Below, piece after piece: positions 26,123-34,236 of a DNA stretch of 64,000 bases (positions are counted from its first letter, which is position 1; the number at the start of each line of letters is the position of its first letter). This stretch comes from CAVPDE01 sp963707125. GTDB taxonomy: Bacteria > Desulfobacterota > DSM-4660 > Desulfatiglandales > HGW-15. The stretch is from assembly GCA_963707125.1 (NCBI GenBank), contig CAVPOU010000024.1, positions 62,001-126,000 of the forward strand, in the 5' to 3' direction. A program made the position numbers and the translations under genes. The notes beneath the pieces are model-generated. The model ran no database searches. It saw only the letters and a program-made list of their open reading frames with translations, and had not been told where the DNA came from.

Positions 26123-27439
26123 TCAAAATGCCCGCATATCCCGGGACCGGCGGCCTCTTGGTCTGGCTGAATAGACGAAAGGCGCTCTCTTTGTGAGATT
26201 CCCCGAACCATTGGCTGGACCTGAAGCCGGTAGCACCCCCAGCGGGGAAACGGCAGGTCTTCGGCGGCCCTCTGAGTATCGTGAACCAGTGATTCCGCCG
26301 CTGCTTTTCGGAGCCGCCACCGTATAATCAAAGTCCTCCAGCGTGCGTGTCTCCAGCTTTTCGCCGATAACATTTTCGATGCTCCACAGAAAGGCGCTCT
26401 CTTTGCGCGTCACAAAAGAAAAGGCATCTCCGGTTCTGGTGGCTCGGCCGGTGCGGCCGATGCGGTGTGTATAGGCATCCACCGTGTCGGGCATGTCATA
26501 ATTGATCACGTGCGATATCCGGGAGACATCGATGCCGCGTGCGGCAATGTCCGTGGCCACAAGCATCTGATAAGTACCGTCACGAAAACCGTTGAGTGCT
26601 CTCTGGCGCTGCGGCTGCGACAGGTCGCCCTGGAGTTCAGCCACAGGAAACCCGGCCTTTTTCATCCTCGATGCGAGGCGCGTGGCGCGGTCCTTTGTGC
26701 GCGTGAAGATAAGCACGGACTCCGCGTCTGTGCGCTCAAGGATCTTCATGAGCAGGGCTGTTTTGAGGTGCGACTCGACCGGGTACACGGCATGAGAGAC
26801 CGTGGACACAGGAACGCTCGCGCCGACCTGGACAATCACCGGGTCACGGAGGACTTCTTTCGCCAAGTGCCTGATGTCATCAGGCATGGTCGCCGCGAAG
26901 AGGAGGGTCTGCCGCTCTGCAGGGATCCGTTTCAGAATCTTCCGCACATCCGGCAAAAAGCCCATATCAAACATGCGGTCTGATTCGTCCAGTACGAGGA
27001 TTTCAACGTGGGTCAGATCGATCACCCGCTGGTCCATGAGATCAAGCAGGCGCCCCGGGCAAGCCACGACGATTTCTGCTCCCTCACGGAGTTTCCGGAT
27101 CTGGGGATTCTTGTCCACGCCGCCGTAAACGCTTGCGCTCTTCAGTTTGGTATACCGGCCCAGCTGGCCGAAGGCTTCGCGCGTCTGCTCTGCCAGTTCC
27201 CTTGTCGGTGCAATGATCAGGGCCCGGACAACCTTTCGCGGCCCTGAGAGCAGGTGCTGCAGGATAGGAAGCGCAAAGGCGGCTGTTTTTCCTGTGCCGG
27301 TCTGGGCCATTCCCATGAGGTCCCTGCCCTGTAGAATGGATGGAATGCATTGGGTTTGAATCGATGTGGGCTCTGTGTAGCCAAGGGCTTCGATGCCGGA
27401 TTCGATTCGATGATGTAACTGAAATGATTCGAAATTCAC
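26123..27439 (-). CDS. DEAD-box ATP-dependent RNA helicase (RhlE type)
   Basis: 438 residues with the full helicase core: Q motif (TSIQTQCIPSIL), motif I (AQTGTGKTAAF), Ia (PTRELAEQ), II (VLDESDRMFDMGF), III (FAATMP), and the C-terminal motifs HRIGRTGRATRTG and DIAARGIDVS. Motif II reads DESD instead of DEAD. The tail after about residue 370 is basic and serine/glycine-rich (KSSGGITGSRYSEGRRRP), typical of RhlE-like RNA anchoring. It unwinds short RNA duplexes in ribosome assembly or mRNA decay. Confidence 0.9.
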   Translation of the reverse strand: MNFESFQLHHRIESGIEALGYTEPTSIQTQCIPSILQGRDLMGMAQTGTGKTAAFALPILQHLLSGPRKVVRALIIAPTRELAEQTREAFGQLGRYTKLKSASVYGGVDKNPQIRKLREGAEIVVACPGRLLDLMDQRVIDLTHVEILVLDESDRMFDMGFLPDVRKILKRIPAERQTLLFAATMPDDIRHLAKEVLRDPVIVQVGASVPVSTVSHAVYPVESHLKTALLMKILERTDAESVLIFTRTKDRATRLASRMKKAGFPVAELQGDLSQPQRQRALNGFRDGTYQMLVATDIAARGIDVSRISHVINYDMPDTVDAYTHRIGRTGRATRTGDAFSFVTRKESAFLWSIENVIGEKLETRTLEDFDYTVAAPKSSGGITGSRYSEGRRRPAVSPLGVLPASGPANGSGNLTKRAPFVYSARPRGRRSRDMRAF

Positions 27440-27565
27440 TAATACTCCTTTTTTAAATCTGAGTGAGATGTAATTTTAGTCCCTTCCGCCAAAGAGGTCG
27501 GAGGACGTTAGTGCTCATTCGGGAATTTTTGATTTCTGGATGGACACTGATGGATTGAAGTTGTT

Positions 27566-27724
27566 CTAAGCCTGATCTGATTGATCGAGGGTATCGGTGG
27601 CGACGGTTTCCTCCGTCTCTTTATCTTTCTTGCCATGCCGTCGGGCCATTTTTTCTTTTGCTTTTTTCATGCGATCAAACTCTTTTTGACGCTTCAAGAA
27701 CGTGTTTTTATTTTGCCTTGCCAT
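27566..27724 (-). CDS. small basic hypothetical protein (MARQNKNTFLKRQKE type)
   Basis: 52 residues from ATG 27724 (GGGGAGGAAT before it); a longer frame to 27781 lacks a ribosome site. The sequence is highly charged and probably one helix (FLKRQKEFDRMKKAKEKMAR) with an acidic, threonine-rich end. Short proteins of this kind, beginning MARxNKxFxKRQKE, are widespread in Desulfobacterota and Geobacter-like genomes but have no known function. Basic character suggests nucleic acid or ribosome contact, which is inference. Confidence 0.65.
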   Translation of the reverse strand: MARQNKNTFLKRQKEFDRMKKAKEKMARRHGKKDKETEETVATDTLDQSDQA

Positions 27725-27987
27725 ATTCCTCCCCAAAATAAAATCCCAGACGCCTTTTTCAACAGGCTCTGGGGATGCCAACCAAAACCGGATCTAAAGT
27801 TGCTCTAATATAAAGTCCTTAGCCGCTGATGTCAAGGATTATTTCCCTCCGGGGAATCGGTGGCTCTTTAGAAGAGTTCGTGATAAAGTCCCCATGTGGC
27901 GTGTTTCCCTGTCGCCCTGCTCACGCAAGGCTTTCTGCCTGGACGCACCCGTCGTTCGCCCCTAGAAACATTCTTCGGAGGCTACGG

Positions 27988-30900
27988 ATGAGAGGTTTGG
28001 AACTCAGGATACCGTTCAGAAACAAAAGCGTGGGGATAACCCTGCTCTCGTGGCTACACGTGCATGTGATTTGTGTCGCTTTTCTTGTGAGCCTTATTTC
28101 AGCTTCTCTTCCAACAACAGGGCATGGTGCACAGAGCTCCTCTTCAACCCCCGGTGCTGCAAAGGCCAAGGCAACCCCCACTGATGTTTTGAATCTGGAT
28201 CAGCTGAAAGCTGAACGCGCTTCGATTGAGGCCATGGATGCTCTGGACGAGTCGGTCAAGAAAGCCGCCCTAGGGTTTCTGAACCAGGCGATTCAGTCCA
28301 AGACAACGGCAGACCAAACCGATCAAGAGACGAAGGGCCTTCTCGACAGGGTGAAGAGCGCACCTGTGCGCATCAAGAAACTCCAGGAAGAGGTGAAGCG
28401 TCCACTCCCCTCTCTTGATATTTCCCAGCTCTCGCCAGGGCTGGACCTTGCCCAGATGGAGCAGAAAGCCCATCAGGAAGAACTCAACCTGGTCCTTGCA
28501 AGATCGGCTTTGGGCAAATGGGAGGCTGAACTGGAAGAAGAGAGGAATCTTCCACAAAAGCTCAGGCTGGAGACGACCAGCACCAACCAGCGACTGCTGG
28601 AAATCGGCGAAGAGCTCAAAAAAGCCGCGCCTCCGGATGAGCATCCCCTGCTCACGGACGCTCGCCGAACCTCCCTGCTGGCTGAAAAGCACCGGGGTGA
28701 AACTCTCCTGAAGTCTCACCAAAATCGATTGGCCCATCACGAAGGGCTGCTTGCGCTTCTGACAGCCGAGAGGGACGCGGCGAGCCGAGAAGTGGCTCAG
28801 CGCGAAGCACTTGTCAAGTCATGGCAAGCACAGGTCATGAAGCTCAGGCAGGACCAGGCCACACAGGCAAGAAGTGAAGCGGAAGCTGCGAAAAAGGGAT
28901 CTCCCGGACTCCAGGAACCGATCCAGAAAGAGCTGGATGTTAACATCAAACTCAGCCAAGACCTGGAAAGGCTCACCCGGGAGCAGGCTGCTTTGGCACC
29001 GAAACTGGAGGATCAAAACAAGCGCCTGCAAGAAATGGAAGAAGAGTTCGCCCTGAACCGCAAACGGGTGGAAACCTCAGTGCTTACTCAAGCCTTGAGC
29101 CTTACTCTGCGGGAGCAGCGCCAGGCGTTGCCGAGCCTGAGCCAGTATCGCCGCGATTCCATGAAGCGCCACCAGGATCTCGCGGAGGTTGGCGAAGCAG
29201 AGATGGATGTGGAAAAGCAGTTGAGGGTCCTCACCCATGTTGACGCTGAAAGGGATAGAATCCTCCGTTCCCTCGGCCCTCTCCCTCCCCGTGATGCGGC
29301 CTTGTCCAAGGGAAAAATAGAAACTCTGCTCCTGGACCGGCGAGAGCTCCTTGGAAAACTGGAATCGAGTTATCGCCGATATGTCAAGGATCTTCAGACC
29401 CTCGAATTCACGGAACAGCAAACGGTCTTAAGAGCCGGCGAATACGCGGACTTTCTGGACGCTCATCTTCTTTGGATTCGTAGCTCGCGACTCATTCGAG
29501 GGACTGACATCGCCAATCTCCCAAAAGCGGTGTTCTGGGCCATAAACCCATTGAACTGGTTCCGCGTGTTGCAGGACGTGGGAGAAGGATTGTTACGGAA
29601 CCCCATGTCTTGGGTGGTCGGGTTGTTGTTGACCGCTCTCTTGTTCGCAGGAAGACCTCGGGCAAAAGGGGAACTGAGCAAGATCGCATTGGAGGCCCGC
29701 GATGTGGAGAAGGCAACAGCGTGGCTGACCCTCAAGGCCTTGGGCATGACCGTCTACCTTTCATTGGCTCTCCCTTTCTTCACGGGCTTTGTCGGTTATC
29801 AGTTGTCCTCTTCGCATGAAGCCGATGATTTCGGTCGTGCCGTGGGCGGGGGACTCCTATTGGCAGCCAGGACCCTGGCAGTCACGGCATTCCTCTACCA
29901 TTTCTGCAGGCGCGACGGGCTGTCAGAAGCCCACTTTGCCTGGCCTGAAGAGGCGCGACGAAGTCTCCGCCATAATGTCCTTTGGGTGACACAACTGCTG
30001 GTCCCGCTTTCTTTTATCATCGGGATGACCGAGATGGACGGAAACGCTCTCTATTACAACTCGTTAGGGCGTTTTGCCTCCATCGCCGCATTGCTAGGAC
30101 TTGCAGTCTTTTTTGTGAGGGTGCTTCGGCCATCGGGCGCGATCGGCTCTTTTCTTCGGAAGCGTCATTTGCAGGATTGGGTGTTTCGGCTGAGGCATCT
30201 TTGGTCCCTTGTCCTGGTGGGGACCCCCATCGCGCTCGCAGGCCTTGCCGCCGCGGGCTACCATTACACCGCCTCTGTTCTGCAGGTTCGCTACCATGCG
30301 ACCCTCCTGCTCATCTTGTGCCTCAGCCTTGGCCACGGGCTGGTCACGAAGTGGATCTCGAGCGCCCGCCGCCGTCTTGCCCCTCCCAAAGACCTTGACC
30401 CTGCTCAGCAAAAGGAAAGTCAAGACGGTCCCCGGCAAGTGGAAATCCCTGAAACGAACCGGAAGGCGGAAAGCGCTCCCGCAGACGAAAAAAGGATAAG
30501 CGAGCTGGATCAACGTAGCCGAACGCTTGTCACCATCGTGACGCTCGTTCTTGGGTTTTTCTTTTTGTGGGCGATCTGGGCTCCTGTGTTGCCGGCCCTT
30601 AAACTGGCGGGAGGCACTCCCCTGTGGACCTATGCGACGGAGGTCGACGGGGTGAAAAAATCGCTTCCCATCACCCTAGCCCATCTGGTCACTGCCATCG
30701 TCGCTGCCGGGCTCACGGTCGCGGCCGCCCGGAACTTGCCTGGGGTCCTGGAGCTCCTGCTGCTGAACCGCCTCCCGCTGGATGCGGGAGCACGCTATGC
30801 CTTCAACACCCTTCTCCGATACGCAATCACGGCGATAGGCATCGCCGTCACCTTTGGCAGCGTTGGCCTGAGCTGGTCAAGCATCCAATGGCTGGTGGCG

Positions 30901-31533
30901 GCCCTCAGCGTCGGACTGGGTTTCGGTCTTCAGGAAATCGTCGCCAATTTCGTTTGCGGTCTCATTATTCTTTTCGAGCGGCCCTTCCGGGTCGGGGATG
31001 TGGTCACGATCGGTGACCAAACAGGGAAGGTGACGAGGATTCAGATCCGTGCGACGACCGTCACAGACTGGGATCGCCGTGAACTGATCGTGCCGAACAA
31101 GGAATTTATCACCGGAAAACTGATCAACTGGTCTCTTTCAGATTCCATTACCCGAGTGGTCATCCCCGTGGGAGTTGCTTACGGTTCCGACACCCAGGAG
31201 ACGGAAAAGCTGCTTCTCAAAATCGCCCGGGAAAACTTGATGGTCCTGAGTCAGCCGGAGCCCTCAGCCCTTTTCCTCGGCTTCGGTGACAACAGCCTCA
31301 ATTTTGAGCTCCGCGTTTTCGTGAGGGGGTTGGACAATCGCCTCCCTGTGATTCACCATTTGCACCTGGCCATTGAACGTGAATTCCGGAAGGCGGGAAT
31401 CAACATCGCTTTTCCGCAACGCGACATCCACCTCGACACCTCAGGGCCTCTGGAGCTTCGACTGGTCAGGAACTCCAAGGGGACAGGAGAGAGCCAGGGG
31501 AACCCGGATCCCTCGTCTTCGCCCGGCAAATGA
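27988..31533 (+). CDS. large MscS/MscK-type mechanosensitive channel
   Basis: 1181 residues from ATG 27988 (CGGAGG upstream). A signal-anchor comes first, then about 400 residues of coiled coil (Lys/Glu/Gln-rich, periplasmic), then eight or more hydrophobic helices from about residue 520, then the MscS pore and beta domain. The pore helix and adjacent motifs are clear: VAALSVGLGFGLQEIVANFV, GLIILFERPFRVGD and ELIVPNKEF. It belongs with MscK/KefA rather than the small MscS. It protects the cell against hypo-osmotic shock. A linker of about 45 polar residues interrupts the helices (PKDLDPAQQKESQDG region). Confidence 0.88.
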   Translation: MRGLELRIPFRNKSVGITLLSWLHVHVICVAFLVSLISASLPTTGHGAQSSSSTPGAAKAKATPTDVLNLDQLKAERASIEAMDALDESVKKAALGFLNQAIQSKTTADQTDQETKGLLDRVKSAPVRIKKLQEEVKRPLPSLDISQLSPGLDLAQMEQKAHQEELNLVLARSALGKWEAELEEERNLPQKLRLETTSTNQRLLEIGEELKKAAPPDEHPLLTDARRTSLLAEKHRGETLLKSHQNRLAHHEGLLALLTAERDAASREVAQREALVKSWQAQVMKLRQDQATQARSEAEAAKKGSPGLQEPIQKELDVNIKLSQDLERLTREQAALAPKLEDQNKRLQEMEEEFALNRKRVETSVLTQALSLTLREQRQALPSLSQYRRDSMKRHQDLAEVGEAEMDVEKQLRVLTHVDAERDRILRSLGPLPPRDAALSKGKIETLLLDRRELLGKLESSYRRYVKDLQTLEFTEQQTVLRAGEYADFLDAHLLWIRSSRLIRGTDIANLPKAVFWAINPLNWFRVLQDVGEGLLRNPMSWVVGLLLTALLFAGRPRAKGELSKIALEARDVEKATAWLTLKALGMTVYLSLALPFFTGFVGYQLSSSHEADDFGRAVGGGLLLAARTLAVTAFLYHFCRRDGLSEAHFAWPEEARRSLRHNVLWVTQLLVPLSFIIGMTEMDGNALYYNSLGRFASIAALLGLAVFFVRVLRPSGAIGSFLRKRHLQDWVFRLRHLWSLVLVGTPIALAGLAAAGYHYTASVLQVRYHATLLLILCLSLGHGLVTKWISSARRRLAPPKDLDPAQQKESQDGPRQVEIPETNRKAESAPADEKRISELDQRSRTLVTIVTLVLGFFFLWAIWAPVLPALKLAGGTPLWTYATEVDGVKKSLPITLAHLVTAIVAAGLTVAAARNLPGVLELLLLNRLPLDAGARYAFNTLLRYAITAIGIAVTFGSVGLSWSSIQWLVAALSVGLGFGLQEIVANFVCGLIILFERPFRVGDVVTIGDQTGKVTRIQIRATTVTDWDRRELIVPNKEFITGKLINWSLSDSITRVVIPVGVAYGSDTQETEKLLLKIARENLMVLSQPEPSALFLGFGDNSLNFELRVFVRGLDNRLPVIHHLHLAIEREFRKAGINIAFPQRDIHLDTSGPLELRLVRNSKGTGESQGNPDPSSSPGK

Positions 31534-31550
31534 CCGCGACTGCGCCATCC

Positions 31551-31610
31551 GTAGGCAGTAGGAAGTGAGGAGTAAGCAGTCACTATTACTGCCTACTGAT
31601 TACTGCCTAC
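31551..31610. repeat. GTAGGCAGTA hairpin with tandem TACTGCCTACTGAT
   Basis: GTAGGCAGTA (31551-31560) is inverted twice as TACTGCCTAC at 31587-31596 and 31601-31610; the second copies are tandem units of about 14 bases. It lies between the convergent MscS and MFS genes. A role in termination is possible, but no T-run closes it. Confidence 0.5.
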
Positions 31611-31668
31611 TGATTACTTAACTTAATGCAGCTACCAAGACATTAGTTCCCTGTGTTCGGCCCCAAAT

Positions 31669-32880
31669 CTAAGCCTTTCTTAACAGGTGGGCGGCCCAGA
31701 TTGCTCCGAACCCTGGCAGGCCAAGGCTTACAAACGCCCATCCCCAGGTCGCATAGTATGTCTGTCCCCCACCCTGGGGATTTGTCCAATCCAGGATGGC
31801 TCCAAAGACCAATGGCGAGATGGCCCCCGCTCCAAACCCGAGCAAGGATCTCAATCCGAAAGCCACGCCCAGGTAAGAAGGCGTGACCACCTCGGTCAGC
31901 CCCGCGGAGAGCACAGGAGAATCCCCGAGGGAAGTAAAATTGTAAATAATCCCAATCGCGAAAATCAGGGAGAAAGGCAGCCCAATCGCCCACCCGAAAA
32001 CAAAGGAGCACAACGTGCTGATGCCTGCCAGAAACAGGATGACCCTGGCGCGACCGAGCCGATCGGACAGGGACCCCATTGAGAAGGAAGCCACGAGTCC
32101 GGCCAGATGAAATCCTGCGGTGACGAAGGCGGCCATCCCGGCCGCGTTGAGCCCCTCTGCGCCCTGAGCAATCAGGCAGGCGGTCATGAAGGCAGGGGCC
32201 CATGCCCACATGCCAAGCAGTTCCCAGCAGTGGACGGTGTAAGCCCCCATGAAAAGCATGGCCGGCTTGTTCGCGAGCACTTCTTTTCTGAAGCTCTGCT
32301 GCTTTTTCCGGGCCACCACCGTTTCCTGCGTCCTGGACAGGGTGATCCATGAAAGAACGGCGCCGCCGATCGTCGCCACAGCCGTGACAAAGAAAGACAA
32401 CTTGTATCCACCCAGGGGGATCGTGAGACCACTCAGGGAGAGAGACACGACATAAGCGAGAGAGGAGCTCGCAATATAAAACCCTGTGGCCATTCCTCGC
32501 CGGTCCGGCGCGTACCGATCCACAAGGAGCATCAGCCCCGTGGTGTAACTTCCTCCGATGGCGAGGGCGACCAGAGTGTAAAGAAGCAGGGTCGACAGGT
32601 ATCCCCGTGCAAAAAAGGCGAAGGCTGCGGTGAATACGGCTCCGGAGAGCATGCTGGCAATGTACAGGAACCTTGCCCCGATTCTGTCGGCTAGGCTGGA
32701 GATGACCAGGAGGGATATGGCGTAGCCGATCTGGTAACCGCTGGAGATGGCTCCTGCTTTGGCTGCAGACATCTCCCACTCTCGCTGAAGAACCGGGAGC
32801 GCTGCGGCGTAGACCATGGTGACGGTCTGGCTCAAGGCCCTTCCGAAACAGATTCCTGTGAGCCACCAATCGATTTTCAT
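31669..32880 (-). CDS. major facilitator superfamily transporter
   Basis: 403 residues, about twelve hydrophobic helices. The MFS loop-2/3 motif appears as SSLADRIGARFLY after helix 2, and a second copy, GSLSDRLGRARVILF, after helix 8. A proline-rich start (helix 1: GRALSQTVTMVYAAALPVLQ) is typical of small-molecule carriers. It is preceded on the same strand by a carboxymuconolactone-decarboxylase-like gene. Substrate unknown. Confidence 0.88.
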   Translation of the reverse strand: MKIDWWLTGICFGRALSQTVTMVYAAALPVLQREWEMSAAKAGAISSGYQIGYAISLLVISSLADRIGARFLYIASMLSGAVFTAAFAFFARGYLSTLLLYTLVALAIGGSYTTGLMLLVDRYAPDRRGMATGFYIASSSLAYVVSLSLSGLTIPLGGYKLSFFVTAVATIGGAVLSWITLSRTQETVVARKKQQSFRKEVLANKPAMLFMGAYTVHCWELLGMWAWAPAFMTACLIAQGAEGLNAAGMAAFVTAGFHLAGLVASFSMGSLSDRLGRARVILFLAGISTLCSFVFGWAIGLPFSLIFAIGIIYNFTSLGDSPVLSAGLTEVVTPSYLGVAFGLRSLLGFGAGAISPLVFGAILDWTNPQGGGQTYYATWGWAFVSLGLPGFGAIWAAHLLRKA

Positions 32881-32896
32881 CTCTATCCGCGGCCGG

Positions 32897-33301
32897 CTAC
32901 CCTTTGATCGGCCACTCGCCCCTCTCCTTGAGAACCTCGCGGTAAACGTGAAGGGCTTCGTTCACGGATGGCATGCCCGCATAAGTGGCAAGCTGGAAGA
33001 AGATCTCTGTGAGCTTTTTTGGATCACAACCCACATTCAGGGCCGCGTTGACATGAAGCTTCAGCTCATCCCTCGCACGGAGGGCCGCCAGCATGGCACA
33101 GGCGACCATCTGTCTTTCGGGAAGCGTGAGCACGGTTCTCGAGTAAAGATTTCCGGTAATGTGCATGGAGAAATCATTGGCAAGGTCCTTGTCGAATTCC
33201 TTCCAGGTCAAGTAGGGCGGATCCATTTTGATTCCGCGTCCGAAGAGTTTTTTCGCCGTTTCCTGAGTTCTCTTTCTGATCGCCTCGTCGCTCACCGTCA
33301 T
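32897..33301 (-). CDS. carboxymuconolactone decarboxylase (CMD) family protein
   Basis: 134 residues, one CMD domain. The block RQMVACAMLAALRARDELKL followed by HVNAALNVG fits the Glu-His region of the fold. The CxxC of the AhpD peroxidase branch is absent, so this is more like the gamma-carboxymuconolactone decarboxylase branch. It lies 16 bases before the MFS gene on the same strand. It could act on a compound moved by that carrier, but this is inference. Confidence 0.82.
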   Translation of the reverse strand: MTVSDEAIRKRTQETAKKLFGRGIKMDPPYLTWKEFDKDLANDFSMHITGNLYSRTVLTLPERQMVACAMLAALRARDELKLHVNAALNVGCDPKKLTEIFFQLATYAGMPSVNEALHVYREVLKERGEWPIKG

Positions 33302-33422
33302 CCTCCTTCTAAGTCCTTTTCATTGTCCCTCTCGGGGAATGGGAGAAAGACCCTCGCGTTTATGCGAAGACTTCAGTTTGGTTTCTGCACTACGATGCAG
33401 GCACAAAATTGCAAAGGCAGAT

Positions 33423-33474
33423 AGGCACAAAGCAGAAAAACCCCCTATGCTCTGTCCCTTTTCCCTTTGTGCCT
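33423..33474. repeat. AGGCACAAAG / CTTTGTGCCT inverted repeat
   Basis: Perfect 10-base arms 33423-33432 and 33465-33474, followed by more CTTTGTCCCTCTGTGCCTTTGTGCC units to about 33499. It belongs to the same kind of dispersed intergenic motif as 3711-3742 and lies between the bactofilin and CMD genes. Confidence 0.5.
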
Positions 33475-33520
33475 TTGTCCCTCTGTGCCTTTGTGCCTGT
33501 CTTCATCCGACAGCAGTTCA

Positions 33521-34168
33521 CTACTTCGGCGTGAGATTGAAATCCTGCTGGTAGGTGCCCATTCCAGAAATGGTCACCTCAGCCTTCTCTTTCTTGTAGC
33601 CATCTGCCTCCACTATCATTTTCCATTTTGCGTCTTTCAAATGGATCAGTTCATAGTACCCGGAGGCATTGGTTTCCGTCCTGCTCTTCCCGTTCCCCTT
33701 GCAGAACACCCGGGCATTCTTGATCGGCTTCCCTGTGTTCTGGTCCTTCACCATCCCGTAGATCGCCGTGAGATTGGGAGGAGGACCTCCATGATAGTCG
33801 TCTGCATCAATGAGCTCCGTCCTTCCGGCATCCGGCTTGGCCTGATACATCTTGGTGGTTCCTTCAAAGATGACCCCCTCTTCCATCACCACGGCGGGAG
33901 ACTGGATATTCCCAAACACCTTGCTCGGAGCACGGAGGTCCACTCGCTGATCGGCAATAATATTCCCATGAACTTCGCCGCTGATCGAGGCGTAGGAGAC
34001 CTTCAAATCCCCTTCAACCAGCGCATCTTCTCCCACGATGAGATTCCCCTGAGCAGAGACTTCCCCTTTGAACTGACCGTCGATCCTCATGGTTCCTTGA
34101 AATCGCAGCTTTCCTTCGAAGCGGGTGTCCTTCCCAAGAAAGGTGATTCCCTTTTCCCCGTTTTTCAT
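33521..34168 (-). CDS. bactofilin with C-terminal carboxypeptidase-regulatory-like domain
   Basis: 215 residues. Residues 8-115 are a bactofilin (polymer-forming cytoskeletal) right-handed beta helix, with repeated G-x-V/I-x-G turns (RIDGQFKGEVSAQGNLIVGE, DLKVSYASISGEVHGNIIAD). Residues about 133-215 match a carboxypeptidase regulatory-like (transthyretin-like) beta sandwich: IYGMVKDQNTGKPIKNARVF, then TNASGYYELIHL. Most bactofilins end after the first domain. The extra domain is normally found on secreted or surface proteins, so its place on a cytoplasmic polymer is unusual. Confidence 0.82.
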   Translation of the reverse strand: MKNGEKGITFLGKDTRFEGKLRFQGTMRIDGQFKGEVSAQGNLIVGEDALVEGDLKVSYASISGEVHGNIIADQRVDLRAPSKVFGNIQSPAVVMEEGVIFEGTTKMYQAKPDAGRTELIDADDYHGGPPPNLTAIYGMVKDQNTGKPIKNARVFCKGNGKSRTETNASGYYELIHLKDAKWKMIVEADGYKKEKAEVTISGMGTYQQDFNLTPK

Positions 34169-34236
34169 GGACGGCCTCCTCCAAGAAGTGTGGTGCAGAT
34201 AGTCTTACACCTTCGTCGGCTTTTTTTCAATTGATC

